Shown here piece by piece: positions 17,706 to 27,078 of a stretch of DNA of 38,718 nt. Position 1 is the stretch's first letter. Every line of letters starts with the position of its first letter. The notes beneath the pieces were generated by a model. That model worked only from the letters and a program-made list of their open reading frames with translations, was not told the origin of the DNA and did no database searches. The stretch is from contig JAAYNE010000146.1 of assembly GCA_012521015.1 (NCBI GenBank), positions 1-38,718 on the forward strand, in the 5' to 3' direction. The translations under genes were made by a program, and so were the position numbers. Source of the stretch: Clostridiaceae bacterium. GTDB lineage: Bacteria; Bacillota; Clostridia; Saccharofermentanales; DTU023.

Positions 17706-18362
17706 TTATTGGCGGAAACGTCCGCAGTAACCGCCTCTTCTGCGGAGAACACAATCTCCTTTAAGCCGGCAAATACTGCAGGGATCTGTCACCTTGCTGA
17801 TCGGTTCATCTAGAATAGCCATTATACAGGTTATGGACTTCATTGGCGACATTAATCCGTTATTTAATACAGTTACCCCGATTTTTCGATTAGTGTCTAA
17901 AATTTTCAGAAAATTTTCCTGAACACTTAATGGAAGATCACCATAGCCCGGTGAAAAACGCGTGCTGAGATATTTTCTTTGTTTAAGAAATTCTTGTCTT
18001 AAATAATCTTCTTGTTGATCAAGATAAGTTTCAATTATTACAGATGCACTGGCATCAAGAATTACAGCTTGCTTCATATCTAAACGTTGGCTACGTCTCA
18101 AAATAAAATCAACTTCTTGGCCCAATGTTGCAGCCATCAGAATCACTTGTTCCGCATTTCCTAAATGAGCATTGATATCTTCGCCGATCAATACAAGATC
18201 TAATTCAGAACGCAACATGCTTTTCCAAATATTGTTCGGTTTAGCAGCTGCCAAAACTGTATCAATCGCCTCATCCATTTCCACCAAGAATTCATCGCTT
18301 AAATCTTGATTCTGATATCCCAAATAATTAAGTATCGCTTTTTTATTAATCCTGTTTTTCAT
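17706..18362 (-). CDS. Methionine synthase reactivation (AdoMet-binding) domain protein
   Basis: The 218-residue protein matches the stand-alone Met_synt_B12 activation domain. RFSPGYGD (135-142) is the family's AdoMet-binding motif, and TLGQEVD and ILDASASVIIE are family segments. The C-terminus has a Cys cluster (C195, C198, C204, C213), possibly a metal site, as in stand-alone members. It should bind AdoMet and re-methylate oxidised cob(II)alamin on the adjacent MetH, which lacks this domain. It lies 60 bases upstream of metH and 69 bases downstream of purD, on the same strand. Confidence 0.86.
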   Translation of the reverse strand: MKNRINKKAILNYLGYQNQDLSDEFLVEMDEAIDTVLAAAKPNNIWKSMLRSELDLVLIGEDINAHLGNAEQVILMAATLGQEVDFILRRSQRLDMKQAVILDASASVIIETYLDQQEDYLRQEFLKQRKYLSTRFSPGYGDLPLSVQENFLKILDTNRKIGVTVLNNGLMSPMKSITCIMAILDEPISKVTDPCSICRLKGDCVLRRRGGYCGRFRQ

Positions 18363-18431
18363 GTGTCAGTTCTAATATTAATAATTTATTGTGTAATTAT
18401 TTCTTTGCGATTCATTTATAATAATTAACTC

Positions 18432-19709
18432 TTAATAGTTATCAATGGTTTTCCCGATATCCGTGCGATAACTCATATTAGCAAAATGAATTCTGTTAAT
18501 ATTGTTATAAACTGCCTGTCGAGCTGCTGCCAGATTTTCTTTTACGGCAACTACCGATAATACACGTCCGCCATTCGTGACAATTTTCACTTTTTGATCT
18601 GAATTTGCATCAATAATTTGTTTCGTTCCATTATGATAAACCAAAATATCCGGATCCACCAAATCCAAACCGCTTATCTCATATCCGGTTTCATATTTTC
18701 CCGGATAATCTTGAGAAACAAGGATAGTTGCCATTGCTACATTCTCCGCAAAATCAAGTTCAACCGGTTTCCCTTCAATAGTTTGTATTATATTTGTCAA
18801 AAGATCCGATTTTAGTCTTGGCAGTAAAACTTCTGTTTCCGGATCACCGAATCTGGTATTAAATTCAAGTACATATAGCTTGCCGTTTTCAACTAAATAA
18901 CCGATAAACAATATACCGGTAAATCCCAAATTTTCTTCAGCTAAACCTTGTTCTATTTTACGAATAATCTCATTCGACTGCTGATCCAAATCTGTTGTCC
19001 AATATGGATTGGGCGAAATACAGCCGACCCCGCCGGTATTCGGTCCGAGATCATTGTCATAAATTTTCTTATAATCCATGGCCGTATCAAAAGGATAAAT
19101 CTTGTTACCTGACACAAAACATAACAAGGAAGCTTCAAAACCGGATAAGAATTGTTCCATGACAATTTCCGCTCCTTGATCGCCAAAAATCCGATTATGG
19201 AAAATATCGGTCAAGGCTTGGACAGCATCTTTTTTATTTTGACAAATTGAAACTCCCTTGCCGGCACATAAACCGTCTGCTTTAATCACCACCGGATAGC
19301 CGAATTCCTGTAAACCGGCTAATGCAGCATCGTAATTATCATATTTGAAATACTTGGCAGTCGGTATTTGATATTTCCCCATAAATTCTTTGGCAAAAGC
19401 TTTACTGGATTCAAGTCGGGCTGCTAATTTGCGAGGACCGAATGCTTTGATTCCTTTTGCCTCAAGATGATCGATAATTCCTTCACTTAAAAACTGTTCC
19501 GGCCCGACTATAACTAAATCAATTTGGGTTTTTACTAAAAATTTGTCAATTGATTCGATATCATTATTCAGCAACTCAGCATTTATGATTCTTTCATGCG
19601 CTCCGCCATTATGGGTTGAAATATAGACACACTCTGTTTCCTCATTTTTTAATAAAGCTTCAGCAATTGCATGTTCACGTCCACCATTGCCGATGATAAG
19701 AATATTCAT
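18432..19709 (-). CDS. purD: Phosphoribosylamine-glycine ligase (GAR synthetase)
   Basis: The 425-residue ATP-grasp enzyme joins glycine to 5-phosphoribosylamine to give GAR, the second step of purine synthesis. The N-terminal GNGGREHA is the PurD signature. VIKADGLCAGKGV (about 142-154) is the ATP-grasp loop, NTGGVGCISPNPYW and NTRFGDPETEVLLPRL follow, and the length is normal for the family. AAGGAG precedes the ATG. It is the last purine gene of the operon, followed by the methionine genes on the same strand. Confidence 0.96.
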   Translation of the reverse strand: MNILIIGNGGREHAIAEALLKNEETECVYISTHNGGAHERIINAELLNNDIESIDKFLVKTQIDLVIVGPEQFLSEGIIDHLEAKGIKAFGPRKLAARLESSKAFAKEFMGKYQIPTAKYFKYDNYDAALAGLQEFGYPVVIKADGLCAGKGVSICQNKKDAVQALTDIFHNRIFGDQGAEIVMEQFLSGFEASLLCFVSGNKIYPFDTAMDYKKIYDNDLGPNTGGVGCISPNPYWTTDLDQQSNEIIRKIEQGLAEENLGFTGILFIGYLVENGKLYVLEFNTRFGDPETEVLLPRLKSDLLTNIIQTIEGKPVELDFAENVAMATILVSQDYPGKYETGYEISGLDLVDPDILVYHNGTKQIIDANSDQKVKIVTNGGRVLSVVAVKENLAAARQAVYNNINRIHFANMSYRTDIGKTIDNY

Positions 19710-19813
19710 TTCCCGGTCTCCTTATTTTGATATTCGCCTTTAATTTTGTCAGTTACAAATCAAGAAATATCTCATTATTTCTATATTTTTATTTTTAGCT
19801 TTAGCTATATCCG

Positions 19814-20440
19814 TTACAAATCTATATAGACTCTATTGTTCTTTATGGTCAGTTTATCTTCACAAAAATATTTTACAGCTAAAGGCAGAATTTGATGTTC
19901 TATTCTCAATACATATTTGGCAATATCTTCCGGCTGCCATTTTGCATCCAAAGCAATTGCCTGTTGCAAAATAATCGGCCCGGTATCTTGTCCTTCATCT
20001 ACAAAATGTACCGTGGCACCGGAAACTTTTGCTCCTCTTGCATAAACCGCCTGATGCACGTTCGCTCCGTAATAACCCTGACCTCCGAAAGCCGGCAAAA
20101 GCGACGGATGAATGTTAATAATTTTATTTGGATATTTTGCAATCAGCTCAGGTGTGATATATCTTAAATAACCTGCCAAAACTATCAAATCTATTTCATA
20201 TTCGGTAAAAAGTTCTATCAATTTCCGATCATAAAGCTGATTGGTCGGAAAATCTTTTTTCGAAATATGCAATGCGGGAATTTTGTTCTGTTCAGCTCTT
20301 ATTAAACCGTAAGCATTTTTATTATTGGAAATCACAAGTGAAATTTCTCCGGCGAAAAAACCGGCTTGTTCTCGGTCAATCAAGCTTTGTAAATTTGACC
20401 CGCCACCTGAAATCAAAACTGCAATTTTTTTCTTAGACAT
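19814..20440 (-). CDS. purN: Phosphoribosylglycinamide formyltransferase
   Basis: The 208-residue enzyme transfers formyl from 10-formyl-THF to GAR. VLISGGGSNLQSLID (about 8-22) is the family start. LAGYLRYITPEL, KIINIHPSLLPAFGG (catalytic Asn-His region, about 106-120) and GATVHFVDEGQDTGPII (catalytic Asp) are all present. It is the folate-dependent step that links the purine genes to the one-carbon genes further downstream. An AGAGGA ribosome site precedes the ATG. Confidence 0.96.
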   Translation of the reverse strand: MSKKKIAVLISGGGSNLQSLIDREQAGFFAGEISLVISNNKNAYGLIRAEQNKIPALHISKKDFPTNQLYDRKLIELFTEYEIDLIVLAGYLRYITPELIAKYPNKIINIHPSLLPAFGGQGYYGANVHQAVYARGAKVSGATVHFVDEGQDTGPIILQQAIALDAKWQPEDIAKYVLRIEHQILPLAVKYFCEDKLTIKNNRVYIDL

Positions 20441-20521
20441 TAATTAATCCTCTGCCTGCTGCTTTTACTCAAAAATTATCTTGCTTTACCGATTTTAGAA
20501 TCAGCTACAAAAGTCGGCTGA

Positions 20522-21562
20522 CTAATCTTGCAAATTGCGTAAATTCACTTCACCGTTACCAGAAATTACTTCCCCCATCAAAATATGTTCAATGTTTTGA
20601 GATTTCAGATCAGCAATTACATTTTCAGCTTCTTGGGCAGGTACAAAAATGACCATACCTATTCCCATATTAAAGGTACCAAACATCTCACGTATATTTA
20701 CATTGCCCCATTCAGCAAGCAATTGAAATATTGTCGGAATTTCATAATCCTTCAGATCCCAGTAAACAGCCTGACCTTCAGCCAATGAACGCGGCAGATT
20801 TTCAATCACTCCGCCACCGGTAATATGGCTCAAAGCATGGATATCATATTTTTCCAGTAATGGTATGACTTCTTTCGTATAAATCCTGGTCGGGATCAGC
20901 AATTCTTCAGCTAAGGTTTTTCCCAACTGATCAATATATGTATCAATGTCAAATTTTTGCAGGTCAAATATTATTTTACGAATCAGAGAAAATCCGTTGG
21001 AATGTACACCGCTGGATTTAAGACCGATTAGCTTATCACCGATTTGAACATTATTCGGATTCAGAACATCTTTTTCATCAACAATGCCAACCGCAAAACC
21101 TGCCAAATCATAATGATTCTCCTGATAAATACCCGGCATTTCGGCAGTTTCACCACCGATCAATGCCATTCCGGCTTGCTTGCATCCTTCAACAACTCCG
21201 GCAACGATATTTGCCATTTTTTCCGGAATCAATTTACCTGTAGCAATATAATCAAGAAAAAACAAAGGCTTTGCACCCTGACAAAGTACATCATTAGCAC
21301 ACATAGCAACACAATCAATACCGATCGTATCGTGTTTGTCAGCACGAAAAGCCAAATCAAGTTTGGTGCCGACACCGTCAGTGCCTGAAACGAGAATCGG
21401 TTTTTCATAATTAAGTTCCGGCAGACGATACATGCCGCCAAAACCGCCCAAATCAAAGATGACATTTTCATCAAAAGTCTGTTTTACCAAATCTTTAATC
21501 AGTTTTACCTGTTGATAACCTGCTTCCTTATCTACGCCTGAATCCTTATAGGTTAGCGACAT
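20522..21562 (-). CDS. purM: Phosphoribosylformylglycinamidine cyclo-ligase (AIR synthetase)
   Basis: The 346-residue enzyme closes FGAM to AIR using ATP. Motifs are GGFGGMY, LVSGTDGVGTKL (about 57-68), GIDCVAMCANDVLCQGAKPLFFLDY (about 80-104), GGETAEMPG and HITGGGVIENLPR. Length and motifs are standard. AGGAGG lies 4 bases before the ATG. It sits between purF and purN as in many Gram-positive pur operons. Confidence 0.96.
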   Translation of the reverse strand: MSLTYKDSGVDKEAGYQQVKLIKDLVKQTFDENVIFDLGGFGGMYRLPELNYEKPILVSGTDGVGTKLDLAFRADKHDTIGIDCVAMCANDVLCQGAKPLFFLDYIATGKLIPEKMANIVAGVVEGCKQAGMALIGGETAEMPGIYQENHYDLAGFAVGIVDEKDVLNPNNVQIGDKLIGLKSSGVHSNGFSLIRKIIFDLQKFDIDTYIDQLGKTLAEELLIPTRIYTKEVIPLLEKYDIHALSHITGGGVIENLPRSLAEGQAVYWDLKDYEIPTIFQLLAEWGNVNIREMFGTFNMGIGMVIFVPAQEAENVIADLKSQNIEHILMGEVISGNGEVNLRNLQD

Positions 21563-21595
21563 AATACCTCCTGTTAATCTTTTGTTTTGGTTAAG

Positions 21596-22876
21596 CTAAA
21601 AATCAATCGGATAATTGCCGGTGATACAATGATCGCAGAAATTATTTTCTCCGCCGCAAGCTTCCAATAATCCTGCATGTGACAAGAAATAAAGCGAATC
21701 TGCATCAATCTTCTCACGTATTTCTTCGCAAGTTCTATTGTACGCCATTAATGCTTCCGCATCAGGTACATCCATCGATAAATTACACGAATAGCGATAC
21801 ATTGGAGCGGAAATTCTGACATGTACCTCTTTTGCTCCTGCTTCCCGCAACATTTTTACCGTTCTGGTTGACGTTGATCCTTTAATAATCGAATCATCTA
21901 TTAATATGATTCTTTTATCTTTCAAAACTTCTTTCACGGGATTGAGTTTGATGTAAATATCAGTCAATCTTTCTTTTTCATTTGTCGTCAAAAAAGTGCG
22001 TCCGATATATCTGTTTTTGATAATGCCGTCTTTATAAGGAATATGTGAAGCTTCCGCATAACCGATCGCAGCAATTAAACCTGAATCAGGAGCACCCATA
22101 ACAATATCACCTTCAGTCGGACATTCTTCATAGAGCAATTTGCCCATTTGATTTCGTGCTTTGTAGATAGATAAACCTTCCAAATAGCTATCCGGGCGGG
22201 CAATATATATCAATTCAAAAATGCAATTTTTCTTTTGAGTATTCGTTGAATAGAGATGAAAATCAAGTTTTTTACCTTGGATTACAACCATTTCACCTAT
22301 ATCCAAATCTCTGATCAAATCCGCTCTGCAAGAATCGATCGCACAAGTTTCTGAAGCAATTATATAGCCATCATTCATCTTCCCCGCACAAAGCGGTTTC
22401 AAACCGTATTGATCTCTGAAACCGATCATTTTATACGGATCCATATATACGCCGGCAAAGGCACCACGCAATTTGTTCAAATATTCTTTACCCTCTGCCA
22501 AAGAGGAATAGAGAGCTTTTGCTAAATTGTATAAAGAAAAATCCGGATTCAAAATATTCCCGTCAAGTGAAAGTAAACATTTTACACCATTGATATCATA
22601 TTCTTTCGGCAAAATCGGTTGCTCAATATCATACTTACGATATTCACCATATTTCACATGACCTACACCGCGATCTCCCGGAATATTCATTGAAATATTA
22701 TCCGGAAATAAACTGTTAATTTGACCGGAGCCTTTTTTAATTATCAATTGATTTGAATCTAACAAGCATACACCTGTGTTAACTTGACCTCGATGTTGTA
22801 ATGCATATAAACCATAAATTAAGTAATGGGCTGCTGCACCATACCGTTCAGTAGTAACTCCTACTATTCCACTCAT
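21596..22876 (-). CDS. purF: Amidophosphoribosyltransferase with degenerate glutaminase domain
   Basis: The 426-residue protein is PurF-like along its length. The PRPP loop IDDSIIKGSTST (326-337), APDSG, KNRYIGRTF and four cysteines at the positions of the Bacillus Fe-S cluster (C218, C364, C414, C417) are present. The glutaminase half is unusual. The protein begins MSGIVG, so the N-terminal nucleophile Cys is Ser. HVRY is HVKY (K75), the oxyanion NG is DG (D105), and the segment carrying the conserved DSE/DTE Asp is shortened. R29 of HRGQ is kept. The start is firm: AAAGGA, then ATG AGT. It probably makes phosphoribosylamine from PRPP and free ammonia. An inactive or regulatory paralogue is the alternative. 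Confidence 0.9.
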   Translation of the reverse strand: MSGIVGVTTERYGAAAHYLIYGLYALQHRGQVNTGVCLLDSNQLIIKKGSGQINSLFPDNISMNIPGDRGVGHVKYGEYRKYDIEQPILPKEYDINGVKCLLSLDGNILNPDFSLYNLAKALYSSLAEGKEYLNKLRGAFAGVYMDPYKMIGFRDQYGLKPLCAGKMNDGYIIASETCAIDSCRADLIRDLDIGEMVVIQGKKLDFHLYSTNTQKKNCIFELIYIARPDSYLEGLSIYKARNQMGKLLYEECPTEGDIVMGAPDSGLIAAIGYAEASHIPYKDGIIKNRYIGRTFLTTNEKERLTDIYIKLNPVKEVLKDKRIILIDDSIIKGSTSTRTVKMLREAGAKEVHVRISAPMYRYSCNLSMDVPDAEALMAYNRTCEEIREKIDADSLYFLSHAGLLEACGGENNFCDHCITGNYPIDF

Positions 22877-22941
22877 TTTATTTCCTTTATCTTATTAATA
22901 TTTTTGCTCAGATTAGATATTTTTATCTTGATTAAACTTTT

Positions 22942-23424
22942 CTATTTTGATTGAATACTTCTATCTTGATTGGCGACATCTTCAATTAATTCTTGTTTAT
23001 ACCTTTTTAATTTTTCAGTTAATTCGTCTGAACTTAACGCCAAAATTTGGCAAGCCAGCAATGCCGCATTATCTGCCGCATCAACTGCGACGGTTGCTAC
23101 CGGAACACCTTTCGGCATTTGAACAATTGAAAGCAATGAATCCATGCCAAGAAATGCTGATCCTTTAATCGGTACACCGATTACAGGCAAAACTGTCATT
23201 CCTGCTATAACACCGGGCAAATGAGCTGCTTTACCCGCTAGACCGATGACACATTTAATCTCGTTTTTTTCAAATTCGGCAACACATTCTTGCAAAGCAT
23301 CCAAAGCTCGATGAGCAGATATCACACGTACGATATATTCCACACCAAATTTATCCAACATTGTTAAGGCTTTTTCGGCGATTTGATAATCCGAACTACT
23401 ACCCATTATTATTGCTACTTTCAT
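22942..23424 (-). CDS. purE: N5-carboxyaminoimidazole ribonucleotide mutase (PurE)
   Basis: The 160-residue protein has [12 protein letters not shown] (about 8-19), [13 protein letters not shown] (about 32-44), [12 protein letters not shown] (about 61-72) and [16 protein letters not shown], all typical of the PurE catalytic subunit. It converts N5-CAIR (made by PurK) or AIR plus CO2 to CAIR. No purK is adjacent in this window. AAGGAG precedes the ATG, and purL ends 26 bases upstream. Confidence 0.94.
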   Translation of the reverse strand: MKVAIIMGSSSDYQIAEKALTMLDKFGVEYIVRVISAHRALDALQECVAEFEKNEIKCVIGLAGKAAHLPGVIAGMTVLPVIGVPIKGSAFLGMDSLLSIVQMPKGVPVATVAVDAADNAALLACQILALSSDELTEKLKRYKQELIEDVANQDRSIQSK

Positions 23425-23450
23425 TCTTATTGTTTCTCCTTAAGTCCCAT

Positions 23451-26400
23451 TCAGTTTTCCGACCAATTGTCGGCTAAAGTCTCAAAGTGTTTCGGATAAT
23501 CCTTTATGGAAATGTTTCTGAACAAGTCCGGATTCATCCGATCGATTAAACTTCTGATTCCTATAACTTTTCCATCTTTGGAGGCAATTGCATCAACACC
23601 GCAATCACCCGGCAGTTGACTGGATTGATTTAACGCGAGTATATCAATTTTGGTTTGAATGTTTTCCAAATCAACACAATGCAAGGTAATATTGCGACCA
23701 CTAATCGGAGCCGTATAGACGGTTTGGCTCTGGTCGGTAAGATAGCTATTTTGAATTACTGCAACATCCTGCATTAAGTGTACATATTGATTATTCTTAT
23801 TGGCTGTAAAAAATAATTCGTTTTTAATTTGACCAAAATATCCTGCATCAATCAAAGCGGACATCCCTGCCCCGATTCCAATCAGCAAACCTCCACGCTT
23901 CTGCAATTCTTCCAAAGCGGCTTTTACTTTTTCTTGTTCGAGGACTACGGTTAAGGCTCCGGAAATGTTTTTGATCATTGAAGCCATATAATCACCATGA
24001 GGGATTGCTAAAACTGAAGTTCTCGCAATTTTCTTAACAAAATTTTGTAGACTGACATAATAATCAGCTTTATTCAAAGTTCTGATCACAGCTTGTTCGA
24101 CTTCAAATCCTACTATGGTCATGGCTCTTGCTAAATCGTATTCTCCGGTAGCACCTTCAAATACCGGAATTAGAACTTTTTTCTTGAGAGCTTTAATCGG
24201 TTCAATTGTTTTTTGCTTAAACGTCGAATTGAGGATAGATTGTACTTCATGATCAACTTTATCCGTCTTATGTAAAATATCAGGATACACTTTAGCTAAA
24301 TCGGCAGTTCTTCGATCAATTAATTTCGCATAATCAAAATCGGTCGTGGTGATGCCAATGTCGTAAAATAACTCTTGATCAAATTCAACATCAGCTGCAA
24401 CTTCGATAAGCAGATTGCCCGGAATGAAACTGTGAGCAAGATCAGCAAAGTCATCATCCAATTCTACACCTAACGAATTGCCGAGACCCATATCTTGTAA
24501 GGTGTAAGTAAGACCGTATTCACTAATAACTGAAGCAGCCAAGACTTTACCGGCACAATATAATTCGTTATATGCCGACATTACTTTGGCAAAGGAAGAA
24601 AAGTCAATTATACCCTGTCCATTCAAGCCAACTCTGGTCAATAAAATATTTGAATCGGCTCGTTTAAATTCACGCGATACTACTTGATCAATCGAAACGG
24701 TATTGACTGCAAAACTGACAATTGTCGGCGGAACATCAATGTCTTGATAACTACCACTCATAGAATCTTTGCCGCCAATCGCCGGAATTTCCAATTGTGA
24801 CATCACTTCAAATGCTCCCAACAAAGCTAAAAACGGTGTACCCATGCGTTTAGGATCATTATGAATTGCCGGGAAAAATTCTTGCATTGAAATACGAATA
24901 TCTTTATATTTTCCGGTCAAAGCAATATTTTTGACAATTGATTGCAGAACCGCATAGTAACCGGCATGATAAGCTGAAGTTTTGGCAATTTCCGGATAAA
25001 AACCGTAAGTCATGACCGAAGCTGTTTGTGTATGCTCAACAGGAAATTTTGTGACAATGCCGTCTTGAACAGTTAATTGATTTTTACCACCATATTCAGC
25101 CAATACTTTATTTCGGCCTAAAGTCGAATCAAAATTCGTTGCCAAGTTTTTAAAAATAGATTTGTTTAAACTTAAAAATTGACGTTCTTCAGCGGTTTGT
25201 ACTTCGAAGTCAAAACCAAAATTCTTAAATGACGTGTCTAAAACAGCATTTTGATATTTCACCGCACCGTTGGAATCAAGTAATTCACGACTTAAATCCA
25301 TGATGATTTCATCGTTCCAGAACATTCTTAAACGCTTAGTATCAGTAACTCTGGCAACTTCTGCATAACGTACATCTTCTTCTTCACAATATTGAATAAA
25401 CTCAACTAAATTATCCGGACTGACAATAACTGCCATTCTTTCCTGTGATTCGGCAAGAGCAATTTCATAACCGTTGAGTCCGGGATATTTGGTATATACT
25501 TTGTTCAAATTGATATCCAGGCCGTCAGACAATTCACCAATCGCGACGGAAACTCCACCTGCTCCGAAATCATTACATTTTTTGATCAATTTGCCGGCTT
25601 CCGGTCTTTTAAATAAACGTATAATTTTTCTCTCAGCAAAAGGATTGCCACGTTGAACTTCGGCACCCGCTTTTTCTAATGTTTTGGCAGTTTGGATCGC
25701 CGAAGAACCGATTGCCGCACCTAATCCGTCACGCCCGGTTGCTGCTCCGAGCAACAGAATTATATCTCCCGGTTCACCCGATTCACGCAGAACATTCTCC
25801 TTTTTGACCGCACCGACTAAAGCACCGAGTTCCATACGTTTTGCAACATAGCCGTTATCATAATATTCGCGGATCAGACCGACCGGCGAACCGATTTGAT
25901 TGGCATAGTCGGAAAAACCGTTCATTGCTTTATTGCAGAGATATTTTTGCGGTAATTTACCGGGCAGGGTTTCGGCAAAAGGAGTCAGCGGATTCCCTGC
26001 ACCGACAATCCTGATTCCTTGGATAACTTCACCTCTGCCGGATAACGGATCTCTGATCGCACCGCCAATACAAGTGTGCGCTCCGCCGTAAGGCTCTATT
26101 TCAGTCGGATGATTGTGGGTTTCATTTTTGAATAAGTGCAACCAGCGTTCAGTTTTGCCATCGACATCTAATTCAAGCTCGATTGAACAAGCGTTAATTT
26201 CATCCGATTCCTCCATGTCATTCAGAATCCCGCGCCTTTTCAATTCTTTCGCATTAATTGTCGCTAAATCCATTAAAGATACCGGATTAGGTTTGCGACC
26301 TGCATAAACAAATTCTCTGGTGTTAAGATATTTCAGATAACTCTTTTTAACCAAATCATGATATTCACCATCCGTTATTTCGACATTTTCTATATTAGTC

Positions 26401-27044
26401 AAAAATGTCGTGTGGCGACAATGATCCGACCAGTAAGTATCCAACATTTTAATTTCACAAAATCGCGGATCCCGATTTTCTTTGCGGAAAAAGTCTTGAA
26501 TGACTTGCAAATCATCAACATCCAGACCAACACCACGTTCAGATTTAAAAGTTTCAAGTTCTGCTTGACTAAAATTCAAAAAGCCATCGACCGGAAGATG
26601 TTCTGTTTCATCCGAAATTTCATAATCAAAATTAATCTCTGCAGGCTTTGTTTCTTTTTCAACCACGGGATTAATCAGATATTGCTTAATTAAAGTCAAA
26701 TCGGCCGGATTCGCGAGCTCAAATCGATAACCTTTATAGTAACGCAAGTCATTAGGTTGACCCAAAATACTTTCGACAAACTTCAAGGTTAAATCTTCAA
26801 CTTGGTTGTATTGACCGGACTTGTCTTTGATAAAAATTAAATCCTCCGGCAGTATATCTATCAGTTCACCGTAACGCAAATCAAAAATTGCCGTAATCAA
26901 ATCTTGACGTTTTGATTCATCGGCAAATTGATAAATGTGGTATATTTTCAGATTCTTGATTTCTACTTGCAAAAAATTCTTAATCACTGCGAACAATGCA
27001 TTGGCTTCTTGGTCAAATTCAGGAAATTTTTTAAAGACAATCAT
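23451..27044 (-). CDS. purL: Phosphoribosylformylglycinamidine synthase, single-chain, glutaminase domain degenerate
   Basis: This protein of about 1197 residues is the long single-chain FGAM synthase. Intact synthase motifs are SDHCRHTTF, FKNETHNHPTEIEPYGGA, GGAIRDPLSGRG, CNDFGAGGVSVAIGEL and AIGGKDSMSG. The last 260 residues are a class I glutaminase domain (starting VLIPVFEGATGEYD). The nucleophile motif GICNG is GIGAG, so Cys is replaced by Gly (codon 23871-23873, about residue 1058). The PGGFSAGD oxyanion segment is reduced to IPHGDYMAS, and the PVSHGEG motif with the catalytic His is PISGRNI. It should work only with ammonia. I chose the ATG at 27044; an in-frame TTG lies at 27077. It starts 35 bases after purC ends. 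Confidence 0.93.
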   Translation of the reverse strand: MIVFKKFPEFDQEANALFAVIKNFLQVEIKNLKIYHIYQFADESKRQDLITAIFDLRYGELIDILPEDLIFIKDKSGQYNQVEDLTLKFVESILGQPNDLRYYKGYRFELANPADLTLIKQYLINPVVEKETKPAEINFDYEISDETEHLPVDGFLNFSQAELETFKSERGVGLDVDDLQVIQDFFRKENRDPRFCEIKMLDTYWSDHCRHTTFLTNIENVEITDGEYHDLVKKSYLKYLNTREFVYAGRKPNPVSLMDLATINAKELKRRGILNDMEESDEINACSIELELDVDGKTERWLHLFKNETHNHPTEIEPYGGAHTCIGGAIRDPLSGRGEVIQGIRIVGAGNPLTPFAETLPGKLPQKYLCNKAMNGFSDYANQIGSPVGLIREYYDNGYVAKRMELGALVGAVKKENVLRESGEPGDIILLLGAATGRDGLGAAIGSSAIQTAKTLEKAGAEVQRGNPFAERKIIRLFKRPEAGKLIKKCNDFGAGGVSVAIGELSDGLDINLNKVYTKYPGLNGYEIALAESQERMAVIVSPDNLVEFIQYCEEEDVRYAEVARVTDTKRLRMFWNDEIIMDLSRELLDSNGAVKYQNAVLDTSFKNFGFDFEVQTAEERQFLSLNKSIFKNLATNFDSTLGRNKVLAEYGGKNQLTVQDGIVTKFPVEHTQTASVMTYGFYPEIAKTSAYHAGYYAVLQSIVKNIALTGKYKDIRISMQEFFPAIHNDPKRMGTPFLALLGAFEVMSQLEIPAIGGKDSMSGSYQDIDVPPTIVSFAVNTVSIDQVVSREFKRADSNILLTRVGLNGQGIIDFSSFAKVMSAYNELYCAGKVLAASVISEYGLTYTLQDMGLGNSLGVELDDDFADLAHSFIPGNLLIEVAADVEFDQELFYDIGITTTDFDYAKLIDRRTADLAKVYPDILHKTDKVDHEVQSILNSTFKQKTIEPIKALKKKVLIPVFEGATGEYDLARAMTIVGFEVEQAVIRTLNKADYYVSLQNFVKKIARTSVLAIPHGDYMASMIKNISGALTVVLEQEKVKAALEELQKRGGLLIGIGAGMSALIDAGYFGQIKNELFFTANKNNQYVHLMQDVAVIQNSYLTDQSQTVYTAPISGRNITLHCVDLENIQTKIDILALNQSSQLPGDCGVDAIASKDGKVIGIRSLIDRMNPDLFRNISIKDYPKHFETLADNWSEN

Positions 27045-27078
27045 TTTATTTTTCTCTTTCAAAATATTCAATAGCAAA

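Noticed and set aside
21596-22876. Sequencing error as explanation for the missing PurF cysteine
   Set aside because: Several other glutamine-site residues and a segment have changed too, and PurL shows a parallel loss, so a single-base error is not enough.
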